Source of the DNA: Streptomyces solicavernae
GTDB taxonomy: Bacteria > Actinomycetota > Actinomycetes > Streptomycetales > Streptomycetaceae
Direction of reading: 5' to 3'
DNA length: 64,000 bases
Assembly (NCBI RefSeq): GCF_029968095.1
Contig: NZ_JASCIR010000024.1
Span: 1-64,000 of the forward strand
Notes under the pieces: model-generated
Told to the model about the DNA's origin: nothing
The model's database searches: none
What the model saw: the letters and a program-made list of their open reading frames with translations, nothing else
Shown: positions 15,960 through 23,441 of the stretch, one piece after another
Layout: each line of letters starts with the position of its first letter
Position numbering within the stretch: position 1 is the stretch's first letter
Made by a program: the position numbers and the translations under genes

Positions 15960-16993
15960 TGGGTGCGGATTCCCTGCGCGTCGCGATGGCCGACCACCCT
16001 CAGGGGATGGTCAACGAGGGCGACTTCCTCGTCGAGCGCACCCCGCGTCCCGCTCCCGGCCCCGGTCAGGCGCTCGTCCGGGTCCGCTATCTGTCCCTCG
16101 ACCCGTACATGCGGCCGATGATGAACCCCGTCCGGTCCTACGTCGAGCCGCTCAAGCCCGGGCAGACGATGCCCGGGGCGACGGTCGGCGAGGTGGTCGA
16201 GAGCAACGAGGCGGCGCTGCCCGTGGGTGCGCACGTGGCGTGCATGCTCGGCTGGCAGGAGTACGGCCTGGTCACGAAGGACAGCGCCCGGATCGTCGAG
16301 CTGAGTGCGGGCGACATCTCGCTGGCCCTGCACGTGCTCGGCATGACCGGGGCCACGGCGCACTACGGCCTGTTGCGCCTGGGAGAGCCCAAGCCGGGTG
16401 AGACCGTCGTCGTGACAGCGGCGTCCGGCGCGGTCGGCAGTGTCGCCGGCCAGCTCGCCAAGATCAAGGGGTGCCGGGTCATCGGCATCGCCGGCGGCCC
16501 GGAGAAGTGCCGGTACGTCACGGAGGAGCTGGGTTTCGACGCGTGCCTCGACCATCGCACGGACGACATCGAGCGGCAGCTCGCCGAACTCACCCCGGAC
16601 TGGGTCGACATCCTCTTCGAGAACGTCGGCGGGCCCACGTTCGACGCGATTCTGCCGCGTATGAACGACCACGGCCGGATCGTCCTGTGCGGCAACATCA
16701 GCGACTACAACCGGGACGAGCCGTACGGCGTCAAGGGGCTCAGCCACCTGCTGCTGCACCGGGTCGACGTCCGCTCCTTCGTCATCGCCGACCACCGCGA
16801 CTACTGGCCCGAGGCCATCGGCGAGCTGGCGGCCTGGGTCAAGGAGGGGCGCGTCCGGTTCCGTGAGGACATCGCCAAGGGCGGCCTGGAGGGCGCGCCG
16901 GCGGCGTTCGTCAACATGCTCACCGGCCGCAACTTCGGCAAGCAGCTCATCGAGGTCGCACCGCCCTCCGCGGACCGCCCGGGCAGGAGTTGA
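15959..16993 (+). CDS. NADP-dependent MDR oxidoreductase (leukotriene B4 dehydrogenase/CurA type)
   Basis: A 344-residue reductase of the zinc-free MDR branch that reduces alpha-beta-unsaturated ketones or acyl compounds. Evidence is YLSLDPYMRPMM near residue 45, the nucleotide loop VVVTAASGAVGSVAGQLAKI near 140-160, and NISDYN with a C-terminal NMLTGRNFGKQLIEV. The start is ATG 15959, sharing its A with the amidohydrolase stop (TGATG); a GTG three bases earlier is also in frame. The tight junction makes it a functional partner of the amidohydrolase-like protein. Confidence 0.9.
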   Translation: MGADSLRVAMADHPQGMVNEGDFLVERTPRPAPGPGQALVRVRYLSLDPYMRPMMNPVRSYVEPLKPGQTMPGATVGEVVESNEAALPVGAHVACMLGWQEYGLVTKDSARIVELSAGDISLALHVLGMTGATAHYGLLRLGEPKPGETVVVTAASGAVGSVAGQLAKIKGCRVIGIAGGPEKCRYVTEELGFDACLDHRTDDIERQLAELTPDWVDILFENVGGPTFDAILPRMNDHGRIVLCGNISDYNRDEPYGVKGLSHLLLHRVDVRSFVIADHRDYWPEAIGELAAWVKEGRVRFREDIAKGGLEGAPAAFVNMLTGRNFGKQLIEVAPPSADRPGRS

Positions 16994-17015
16994 GCGGCCG
17001 CTCTCCCCTCGCCAC

Positions 17016-17081
17016 GCTCAGCGGCCCGCTCCCGCCGTGGCCGGCCCGGGACCTCACGGTCCGGCCGGGAGCGGGCTGAGC
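17016..17081. terminator. Hairpin terminator after the amidohydrolase/MDR operon
   Basis: GCTCAGC-GG-CCCGCTCCCG (17016-17034) pairs with CGGGAGCGGGCTGAGC (17066-17081), leaving a two-base bulge. A smaller CCGG/CCGG stem sits in the loop. It lies 23 bases after the stop codon, as expected for a factor-independent type stop in a GC-rich genome. Confidence 0.75.
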
Positions 17082-17094
17082 GCGGAGCGATCTG

Positions 17095-17145
17095 CACCGG
17101 TCGATCCAGCGCCTGTCCGGTCGATCCAGCGCCTGTCCGGTCGAT
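17095..17145. repeat. Tandem direct repeat, 20-bp unit, 2.5 copies
   Basis: CCGGTCGATCCAGCGCCTGT occurs at 17095-17114 and 17115-17134 without change, followed by the first 11 bases of a third copy. It lies in the leader of the HAD gene. Confidence 0.9.
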
Positions 17146-17223
17146 CCGGGCCGGGCACCGACACGGCGCTCGGTGCCCGGCGCCCGGAGCGGGAAACCCC
17201 GACTCCCCACGGAGGAAAGAGTC

Positions 17224-17919
17224 ATGAAGCCATTCGGCCCCGTCGAGGCCGTCGCGTTCGACTACGGCGGCGTGCTCACCAGCTCCGTCGCCGACTCGCT
17301 CGCGCGGTGGCACGCCACGTCCGGCATCGATCCGCAGAGCTTCGCGGACTGCATGCGCGCCTGGCTCGGCCGGAAGGGCGAACAGAACTCGCCCGTCCAC
17401 GAGTTGGAGACCGGACGGCTGCCCGCCGCGGAGTTCGAGTACGCCCTCGCGGTCCGGCTGCGCCGCACCGACGGAAGCCGCCCGCGCCCCGCGGGCCTGC
17501 TCGCGGGCATGTTCGCCGGGCTGCTCCCCGACCCGGCGATGTGGGACCTGGCCGACGAGCTGCGCGCACGCGGTACCCGCGTCGCCGTCCTCTCCAACAG
17601 CTGGTCCGACGCCTACCCCGACCGACTGTACGACGGCCGCTTCTCGCCCGTCGTGATCTCCGGCCAGGTCGGCCTGCGCAAACCAGACCGGGTTGTCTAC
17701 GAGCTGCTGTGCACACGCCTCGGTCTGCCCCCGGAGCGGGTCGCCTTCGTCGACGACATGCGGCCCAACGTCGAGGGGGCCCGCCGGGCCGGACTCCACG
17801 CCGTCCACCACCGGGACGCCGGCGCCACCCGCGACGCGCTCTTGCCCCTCCTCGCGCCCGCCCGAGCCGTCGAACCGGCCACCTCCTCCCCCGGCACTCA
17901 GTGGCCCTGCTCGGGCTGA
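17224..17919 (+). CDS. HAD-family hydrolase (HAD-IA, YihX/epoxide-hydrolase-N type)
   Basis: A 231-residue haloacid-dehalogenase-fold hydrolase. Motif I is AFDYGGVLT with the nucleophile Asp kept and the second Asp replaced by Gly, as in the FDxGGVL subgroup; motif II is VLSNSW, motif III Lys is in GLRKPD, and motif IV is AFVDDMRPN. ATG 17224 follows GGAGGAAAG. Conservation ends near LLPLLAPA; the last ten or so residues coincide with the beginning of a YeiH transporter remnant, so the C-terminus may be a product of a deletion junction. The substrate is unknown. Confidence 0.88.
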   Translation: MKPFGPVEAVAFDYGGVLTSSVADSLARWHATSGIDPQSFADCMRAWLGRKGEQNSPVHELETGRLPAAEFEYALAVRLRRTDGSRPRPAGLLAGMFAGLLPDPAMWDLADELRARGTRVAVLSNSWSDAYPDRLYDGRFSPVVISGQVGLRKPDRVVYELLCTRLGLPPERVAFVDDMRPNVEGARRAGLHAVHHRDAGATRDALLPLLAPARAVEPATSSPGTQWPCSG

Positions 17920-18238
17920 CCGTCTCCGCGGGTGCGGTCGTCACGCTCGGCCTCCCGACGATCGCCAGGGTCGTCGTGACCCTGGTCATGACCTACTTCG
18001 TGACTGGTGTGGTGGGGCGGTGGTGGGGGCTCGGCGGCCCGCGCAGCCTCCTCCTCGCGACCGGCTGCGCGATATGGTGCAGAGCATCGCCATCGGCATA
18101 GCGCTCTTCGGGACGGGAACCGGCGTGCACGTGCCCACTCTCCTGCGGCGGGGCCGTGCGGAGGCCGGACTGGCCGTTCTCGCCACCGTGTTCATCGTGG
18201 CGTTCGCGTACGCCGGAACGCTGCGTGTCACCAACTGA
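17896..18238 (+). pseudogene. Remnant of a YeiH-family (UPF0324) putative sulfate exporter, internally deleted
   Basis: One reading frame (about 17896-18100) encodes VALLGLTVSAGAVVTLG, TLVMTYFVTGVVGRWWGLGG and SLLLATGCAI, matching the middle helices of YeiH proteins up to their AICGASAIAA motif, where the frame is lost. A second frame (about 18070-18238) encodes SIAIGIALFGTGTGVHVPTL and AVLATVFIVAFAYAGTLRV, like the YeiH C-terminal helices. The N-terminal part and a central block are missing, so this is a decayed gene with at least one large deletion. No functional product is expected. Family recognition is from memory. Confidence 0.6.
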
Positions 18239-18318
18239 CCTGCCAGCAGCGAACGTTGCCGCTCCGCCGGCCCGACGCCCGAGTGACCGGCGTCTGCAAG
18301 GCTCGCAAGCAGGGGAGT

Positions 18319-19335
18319 TCAGCCCTGCGGATCACCCCAGGGCGAGATGTGCAGGTGGGCGCGGCGCACCTTCCGGTCCGTTTCGTCCGCCGTGCGCACG
18401 GCGGCCTCGACGAGCGTTTCTCCCGCGGCGGTGCGCCGTTCGATGGCACAGACCCAGTCGTTCAGGGACTGCTTCGCGAAGGCCAGGAACTGCGAGGTGG
18501 CGCTGGTCAGCTTGGCCCGCCGGTGGATCGCCTCGATCCCCATCGACAGGCCCGGCGTGAGTTCCCTCAGCACCCCGCCCCGGTGCCGGGCCTCCAGCGC
18601 CACCCGCAGCGGGATGATGGCGACCGCACCCCCGGCGAGGACCATCGGCAGCACGGCGCCCCGTTGCCGGACCTCCACGACGATGCGCGGTTCGACATCG
18701 TGGGTCCGCAACGTCTTCTCGATGTAGTCCCTCGTCGCCGTACCCCGCTCCCCCAGCACGAGTGGCACTCCGGACAGCGCGCTGACCGGCACGCGGTCCG
18801 GCCACCTGTCCTCGGTGCCCGGCGGGCTCACGAGTACGAGCCGCTGGTCCACCAGCTTCTCAGCGGCCACGTCGTCACCGGGCACGGGCGCGGAGAGGAA
18901 GCCCAGTTCGCAGGCGCCCGACTTCACCAGTGCGATGACCTCCGCCGGGTCGTCGCGCTCCTCGATGCGGAACCTGATGTCCGGATGCAGTACGCGGAAC
19001 CTGGCGACCCAGACGGACAGCGGGTCGGTGGACAGGTCCGACAGGGAGGCAAGGTCGATCCGTCCGGTGCGCACCTCTCCGATGTCCCGTACCGCGGCCT
19101 GCGCGGCGTCGACCTCGCGGAGAATCGTGCGGGCGGGGCCGACGAACGCCTCCCCCGCGGGCGCCAGGACGAGTCCTCGCCCGACCCTGAAGAACAGCTC
19201 GACTCCGAGGTCGTTCTCCAGTTTCCGGACGGCCTGCGACAAGGAGGGCTGCGCCACCCGCAGGGCCGCGGCGGCCTTGTTGACGCCGCCGTGGTCGACC
19301 ACTGCGAGAAAGTACTCCATCTGCCGCAAATCCAT
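18319..19335 (-). CDS. LysR-family transcriptional regulator
   Basis: A 338-residue LysR regulator with HTH MDLRQMEYFLAVVDHGGVNK and VAQPSLSQAVRKLENDLGVE (residues 1-50) and an effector domain with SGACELGFLSAPV and VLAGGAVAIIPL. It is about 40 residues longer than usual at the C-terminus, ending in a charged Arg/Glu-rich tail. The ATG at 19335 lacks a good ribosome site. It is downstream of etfA on the same strand but separated by a hairpin, so it probably has its own promoter. The pathway it controls is likely the etfBA/beta-oxidation genes to its right, by proximity only. Confidence 0.88.
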   Translation of the reverse strand: MDLRQMEYFLAVVDHGGVNKAAAALRVAQPSLSQAVRKLENDLGVELFFRVGRGLVLAPAGEAFVGPARTILREVDAAQAAVRDIGEVRTGRIDLASLSDLSTDPLSVWVARFRVLHPDIRFRIEERDDPAEVIALVKSGACELGFLSAPVPGDDVAAEKLVDQRLVLVSPPGTEDRWPDRVPVSALSGVPLVLGERGTATRDYIEKTLRTHDVEPRIVVEVRQRGAVLPMVLAGGAVAIIPLRVALEARHRGGVLRELTPGLSMGIEAIHRRAKLTSATSQFLAFAKQSLNDWVCAIERRTAAGETLVEAAVRTADETDRKVRRAHLHISPWGDPQG

Positions 19336-19387
19336 GCAAGCAGCGTAATGATCCCGACTCTGCGTGTCGACGCTGTCTCACGTACGC

Positions 19388-19448
19388 GGTCCACCTGCAC
19401 GGGAGCCCGGGCCAGGGCCGTCTCCCAGGGCTTTGAAGCAGGTGGACC
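19388..19448. terminator. Hairpin terminator after etfA
   Basis: Perfect 11-bp arms GGTCCACCTGC (19388-19398) and GCAGGTGGACC (19438-19448) enclose an inner GGGAG/CTCCC stem. It lies downstream of etfA on the minus strand and upstream of the LysR gene. Confidence 0.65.
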
Positions 19449-19451
19449 AGG

Positions 19452-19469
19452 TCGTTCGCGTACGCGAAC
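19452..19469. promoter_or_regulatory. Perfect 18-bp palindrome CGTTCGCGTACGCGAACG
   Basis: This uninterrupted palindrome ends five bases short of the etfA stop codon. It could be an operator for the LysR gene promoter that lies on the same side, or extend the neighbouring terminator structure. Confidence 0.4.
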
Positions 19470-19473
19470 GGGG

Positions 19474-20430
19474 TCAGCGCCTACGGGCGTCCAGCTCCGC
19501 GGTGAGCTGGGGGACGACGTCGAAGAGATCGCCGACGACGCCGTAGTCGACGAGGTCGAAGATGGGGGCCTCCTCGTCCTTGTTCACGGCGACGATGGTC
19601 CTGGAGGTCTGCATGCCGGCCCGGTGCTGGATCGCTCCCGAGATGCCCGCGGCGATGTACAGCTGCGGGGACACGCTCTTACCGGTCTGGCCGACCTGGT
19701 TCGAGTGCGGGTACCAGCCCGCGTCCACCGCGGCACGCGAGGCACCGACCGCCGCACCGAGCGAATCGGCCAGCGCCTCCACAGCGCTGAAGTCGCCGTT
19801 CACGCCACGGCCACCCGCAACCACGACCGCCGCCTCGGTCAGCTCCGGACGCCCCGTCGACTCGCGCGCAGTGCGCGAGACGACCTCCGTGCCCTTGGAC
19901 GCCTCGGCGACCGTGACGGCGAGCCGTTCCACCGAGCCCGCAGCCGGAGCGGCTGCCGGGGCGGCGGAGTTCGGCTTGACGGTGATGACCGGAGTGCCCT
20001 TGGTGATGCGGGACTTGGTGGTGTACGAGCCCGCGAACACGGACTGGGTCGCCACCGGGCCGTCCTCGCCGGCCTCCACGTCGACGGCGTCGGTGATGAG
20101 GCCGGAGCCGGTGCGCACCGCCAGGCGGCCCGCGATCTCCTTGCCTTCCACCGACGACGGGACCAGCACAGCGGCCGGGGAGACGTGCGCGAACGCGGCG
20201 TGCAGCGCGTCCACCTTCGGCACCACCAGGTACTCCACGAACTCCGGCTCGTCGGCGGCCAGCACCTTCGTCGCGCCGTACTCGGCCAGCGTGGGCGCAG
20301 CGTCCTCGGCACCGGCGCCGAGGAACACCGCCACGGGCTCACCGATGCGGCGGGCCAGGGTCAGCAACTCCAGGGTCGGCTTGCGGACAGCACCGTCCGC
20401 GTGATCGACGTAGACCAGAACTTCGGCCAT
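19474..20430 (-). CDS. etfA: Electron transfer flavoprotein alpha subunit
   Basis: A 318-residue ETF alpha subunit, which holds FAD and hands electrons from acyl-CoA dehydrogenases to ETF:quinone oxidoreductase. The C-terminal FAD domain is unmistakable: VVAGGRGVNG, GASRAAVDAGWYPHSNQVGQ, TGKSVSPQLYIAAGISGAIQ, then IVAVNKDEEAPIF. An Ala/Pro-rich linker near residue 165-175 separates it from the N-terminal domain. ATG 20430 is preferred (AGGAGAG eight bases upstream) over a GTG nine bases earlier. It follows etfB by 80 bases. Confidence 0.96.
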   Translation of the reverse strand: MAEVLVYVDHADGAVRKPTLELLTLARRIGEPVAVFLGAGAEDAAPTLAEYGATKVLAADEPEFVEYLVVPKVDALHAAFAHVSPAAVLVPSSVEGKEIAGRLAVRTGSGLITDAVDVEAGEDGPVATQSVFAGSYTTKSRITKGTPVITVKPNSAAPAAAPAAGSVERLAVTVAEASKGTEVVSRTARESTGRPELTEAAVVVAGGRGVNGDFSAVEALADSLGAAVGASRAAVDAGWYPHSNQVGQTGKSVSPQLYIAAGISGAIQHRAGMQTSRTIVAVNKDEEAPIFDLVDYGVVGDLFDVVPQLTAELDARRR

Positions 20431-20510
20431 GGAAAACACTCTCCTGTGAAGGCGATGGTGAAGGCGATGAAAGCGATGGACATGAGAGGGGTCCGGTCGG
20501 GGCCAAGGGG

Positions 20511-21299
20511 CTAGACGAGCCGCCGCCCCGCGAGGAAATCGGCGAGCTGCCGGCCGCCCGAGCCGTCGTCGGCGAGGATCGTGCCGACGGTGCGGGGCGG
20601 GCGCTGCGCCGCCTCGTCGACCTTCGTCCAGGCCGCGGCGAGCCCGACCTCGTCCGCCGCGATGCCCAGGTCCGACAGGTCCAGGGTCTCCACCGGCTTC
20701 TTCTTCGCCGCCATGATCCCCTTGAACGACGGGTAGCGCGCCTCACCGGACCGGTCGGTCACCGACACCACCGCCGGCAGGGAAGCCCGCAGCTGCTCAC
20801 TGGCCAGGTCGCCGTCCCGGCGGGCGGTGACCACGCCGTCCTTGACGGTGAGTTCGGACAGCTGCGTCAGCTGGGGCACGCCCAGGCGTTCGGCCAGGAT
20901 CGACGGCAGTACGCCCATGCCGCCGTCGGTCGAGGCCATCCCGCAGAGCACCAGGTCGTAGCCGGTGTGCTCGATCGCCCTCGCCAGCACCGACGAGGTG
21001 CCCAGCACATCCGAGCCGTGCAGGTCGTCGTCCTCCACGTGCACGGCCTTGTCACCGCCCATGGACAGGGCCTTGCTCAGCGCGCCCAGGGCGTCCTCGG
21101 GGCCCACCGTGACCACGGTGACCTCCGCGTCGTCCACGGCTTCCTTGATCTGCAACGCCTGCTCGACCGCGTACTCGTCGAGCTCCGAGAGGAGGCCGTC
21201 CAGGTCGTCGCGGTCGACGGTCAGGTCGTCGGCGAAGCGCCGGTCGCACGTGGCGTCGGGTACGTACTTCACGCAGACTACGATCCGCAAGGTCTTCAC
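20511..21299 (-). CDS. etfB: Electron transfer flavoprotein beta subunit
   Basis: A 262-residue ETF beta subunit, AMP-binding partner of the EtfA encoded next. Typical segments are LRIVVCVKYVPDATCDRRFA, LSELDEYAVEQALQI, VTVGPEDALGALSKALSMGG and LCGMASTDGGMGVLPSILAE. The GTG at 21299 is chosen because GGGAGAG lies five bases upstream; a longer start is not conserved. It is a close paralogue of the partial EtfB at the left window edge, so the strain carries two ETF sets, each next to acyl-CoA dehydrogenase genes. Confidence 0.96.
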   Translation of the reverse strand: MKTLRIVVCVKYVPDATCDRRFADDLTVDRDDLDGLLSELDEYAVEQALQIKEAVDDAEVTVVTVGPEDALGALSKALSMGGDKAVHVEDDDLHGSDVLGTSSVLARAIEHTGYDLVLCGMASTDGGMGVLPSILAERLGVPQLTQLSELTVKDGVVTARRDGDLASEQLRASLPAVVSVTDRSGEARYPSFKGIMAAKKKPVETLDLSDLGIAADEVGLAAAWTKVDEAAQRPPRTVGTILADDGSGGRQLADFLAGRRLV

Positions 21300-21392
21300 A
21301 ACTCTCCCTGAGGTGGTCAACCGGCCGGGTTCAGCGGCAGGTTGTGTGAGGGTGCGACGACCGGTTGTGTCGTCGTTCGGCGGCCGCGGCCG

Positions 21393-22562
21393 TCAGTGCT
21401 GAGCCCGGGGGTCGAGGTTCTCGAAGATCGTGGCGTTGGCCATTCCTCCGGCCTCGCACATGGTCTGCAGCCCGTAGCGGATGCCCTCGGCCTGCAAGTG
21501 GTGGAGCAGCGTGGTGGCGAGCCGGGCTCCGGAACCGCCCAGCGGATGCCCGAGTGCGATCGCCCCGCCGTTCGGGTTCACGCGCTCCCGCCGGGCGCCC
21601 GTCTCCTTCAGCCAGGCCCCGACGACGCTGGCGAACGCCTCATTGACCTCGAAGGCTCCGATCTCCTCAAGGCCGAGGCCGGCCAGGCGCAGCGCCTTGG
21701 CGGTCGCGGGGATCGGTCCGGCCAGCATCGTGACCGGGTCGTCCGCGACGACGGTGGCGGTGTGGACCCGGGCCATGGGGGTCAGGCCGAGGCTGCGGGC
21801 CCGCTCACTCGTCGTGACCAGGAGGGCGGCGGCCCCGTCGGAGATCTGCGACGCGTTGCCCGCCGTGACGCGGCCGTCGGCGTCGAACGGCGTCTTCAGG
21901 GCTCCGAGTTTCGCCATGTCCGAGTCGCGTCGGATGCCCTCGTCCAGCGGCACGACCGAGCCGTCCGGCGTCTCGATCGAGGCGATCTCCTTGGCGAAGC
22001 GGCCCTGGTCCACGGCCGCGGCGGCCCGCTGGTGCGATTCGAGGCTGTACGCGTCGAGCCAGCTCCGGGTGAGGTCGTACCGCCGGGCCAGGATCTCGGC
22101 GCCGGTGCCCTGGCTGAACTCGACGCCGTCGTAACGACGCAGCAGCGTGCCGCTGGACGGCACCCCCGGGCCGGCACGCCGCGCCGACCCCATGGGGATG
22201 CGGGACATGCTCTCCACACCGCCGGCGACGGCCACGTCGCACTGTCCCGAGATCACCGCTGCGGCAGCGAAGTGGATCGCCTGCTGGCTGGAGCCGCACT
22301 GGCGGTCGACGGTCGTGCCGGGGACGCTCTCGGGCCAGCCCGCGGCGAGGACCGCGGTGCGGGCGATGTTGCCGGCCTGTTCGCCGACCTGGGCGACGCA
22401 GCCCCAGATGACGTCGTCGACGTGGGCCGGGTCGATCCCCGCCCGCTGCGACAGGGCGTTGAGCAGGGCGGCCGACAGGTCGGCCGGGTGGATCTCCCCA
22501 AGTGCCCCCGCCCGCCGCCCGATCGGGCTGCGAACCGCCTCGACGATGACGGCGTCACGCAT
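21393..22562 (-). CDS. Acetyl-CoA acetyltransferase (thiolase)
   Basis: A 389-residue thiolase that cleaves 3-ketoacyl-CoA to acetyl-CoA and a shortened acyl-CoA. The nucleophile is Cys89 in DRQCGSSQQA; the other active-site motifs NEAFASV, GGAIALGHPLGGSGAR and CEAGGMANA (second Cys) are intact. ATG 22562 has AGGAAGGGG about seven bases upstream. It closes the minus-strand beta-oxidation series, 33 bases after the enoyl-CoA hydratase gene, and precedes etfB. Confidence 0.95.
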   Translation of the reverse strand: MRDAVIVEAVRSPIGRRAGALGEIHPADLSAALLNALSQRAGIDPAHVDDVIWGCVAQVGEQAGNIARTAVLAAGWPESVPGTTVDRQCGSSQQAIHFAAAAVISGQCDVAVAGGVESMSRIPMGSARRAGPGVPSSGTLLRRYDGVEFSQGTGAEILARRYDLTRSWLDAYSLESHQRAAAAVDQGRFAKEIASIETPDGSVVPLDEGIRRDSDMAKLGALKTPFDADGRVTAGNASQISDGAAALLVTTSERARSLGLTPMARVHTATVVADDPVTMLAGPIPATAKALRLAGLGLEEIGAFEVNEAFASVVGAWLKETGARRERVNPNGGAIALGHPLGGSGARLATTLLHHLQAEGIRYGLQTMCEAGGMANATIFENLDPRAQH

Positions 22563-22595
22563 GACTGTCCCCTTCCTGTTGGTTGTTCTCGTAGG

Positions 22596-23441
22596 TCATC
22601 TGGCTGTCCAGACAGCGGTCCTGCGCTCGGCGAAGGCCGCGGCCCCCTCGCGGGCGTCGTCGGACCGCAGGACCGGCATCGCGATCCGGCGGGTCCGTTC
22701 GAACGTCTCGTCCGGGGCCCATCCCGGTGCTTCCGTGAGGATCCGCTTGCTCGCCCGGACCGCGAGCGGGCCGTTCGCGGCGATCCGCTGGGCCAGTTCG
22801 ATGGCGGCTGTCCGGGCCTTCCCCGGCTGTACGAGGCGGTTGATCATCCCGAACGCGTGCAGCTTCGCGGCGTCCAACGGGGCCCCGGTCAGGGCCATTT
22901 CGAGCGCGACGGCCCGCGGTACCCACGCGGGCAGCCGGCTGAGTCCGCCGCCCGCCGCGACGAGTCCGCGTCTGACCTCGGGCAGCCCGAAGGTGGCCGC
23001 GGTCGAGGCGACGACCAGGTCGGCGGCGAGGACGATCTCGAAGCCGCCGGCGACGGCCGCGCCTTCCACGGCGGCGATCAGCGGCTTCGCCGGCGGCGCT
23101 TCCACCAGGCCCGCGAAGCCTCGCCCGGGGACGTTCGGACGCTCACCCCGCAGGAACGCCTTCAGGTCCATGCCCGCGCAGAAGTGGGGGCCCGCCCCCG
23201 TCAGGACCGCCGCGGTGAGGTGCGGCTCCCCGTCGAGCAGGTCCATGGCGCGTGCGATGCCCTGTGCGACGTCCCGGTTGACGGCGTTCCGTGCCTCGGG
23301 GCGTTCGATGGTCACGACGAGCACGGAACCGACGCGTTCAAGACGGACCGCGTCCGCGACGGCATCCGTGGCGGCGCCCGTCGTGGCGCCCGTCGTGGCG
23401 CCCGTGGCGGCCCCCGTGGCGGCGCCCGGTTCGGGGCTCAT
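22596..23441 (-). CDS. Enoyl-CoA hydratase/isomerase (crotonase family)
   Basis: A 281-residue crotonase-fold protein hydrating 2-enoyl-CoA. The oxyanion-hole segments are HFCAGMDLKAF and EGAAVAGGFEIVLAADLV; the Glu in FGLPEVRRGL corresponds to a catalytic position. The ATG at 23441 overlaps the SDR stop as ATGA. The first 25 residues are an odd Thr-Gly-Ala repeat (units of TGAT/TGAA) encoded by a 12-bp tandem repeat, absent from ordinary crotonases, so the functional domain begins near VRLERVGSVLVVTIERP. Confidence 0.92.
   Translation of the reverse strand: MSPEPGAATGAATGATTGATTGAATDAVADAVRLERVGSVLVVTIERPEARNAVNRDVAQGIARAMDLLDGEPHLTAAVLTGAGPHFCAGMDLKAFLRGERPNVPGRGFAGLVEAPPAKPLIAAVEGAAVAGGFEIVLAADLVVASTAATFGLPEVRRGLVAAGGGLSRLPAWVPRAVALEMALTGAPLDAAKLHAFGMINRLVQPGKARTAAIELAQRIAANGPLAVRASKRILTEAPGWAPDETFERTRRIAMPVLRSDDAREGAAAFAERRTAVWTAR
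23369..23428. repeat. In-frame tandem repeat, 12-bp unit, five copies
   Basis: Five consecutive 12-base units of the form TGGCGGCGCCCG/TCGTGGCGCCCG lie inside the start of the enoyl-CoA hydratase gene and encode a Thr-Gly-Ala-(Ala/Thr) repeat. Copy number changes would keep the frame. Confidence 0.9.

Noticed and set aside
18007..20514. Very long plus-strand open frame over LysR and etfA
   Set aside because: Its translation is Arg/Gly/Asp-rich without family similarity. It is the typical antisense shadow of high-GC genes on the other strand.
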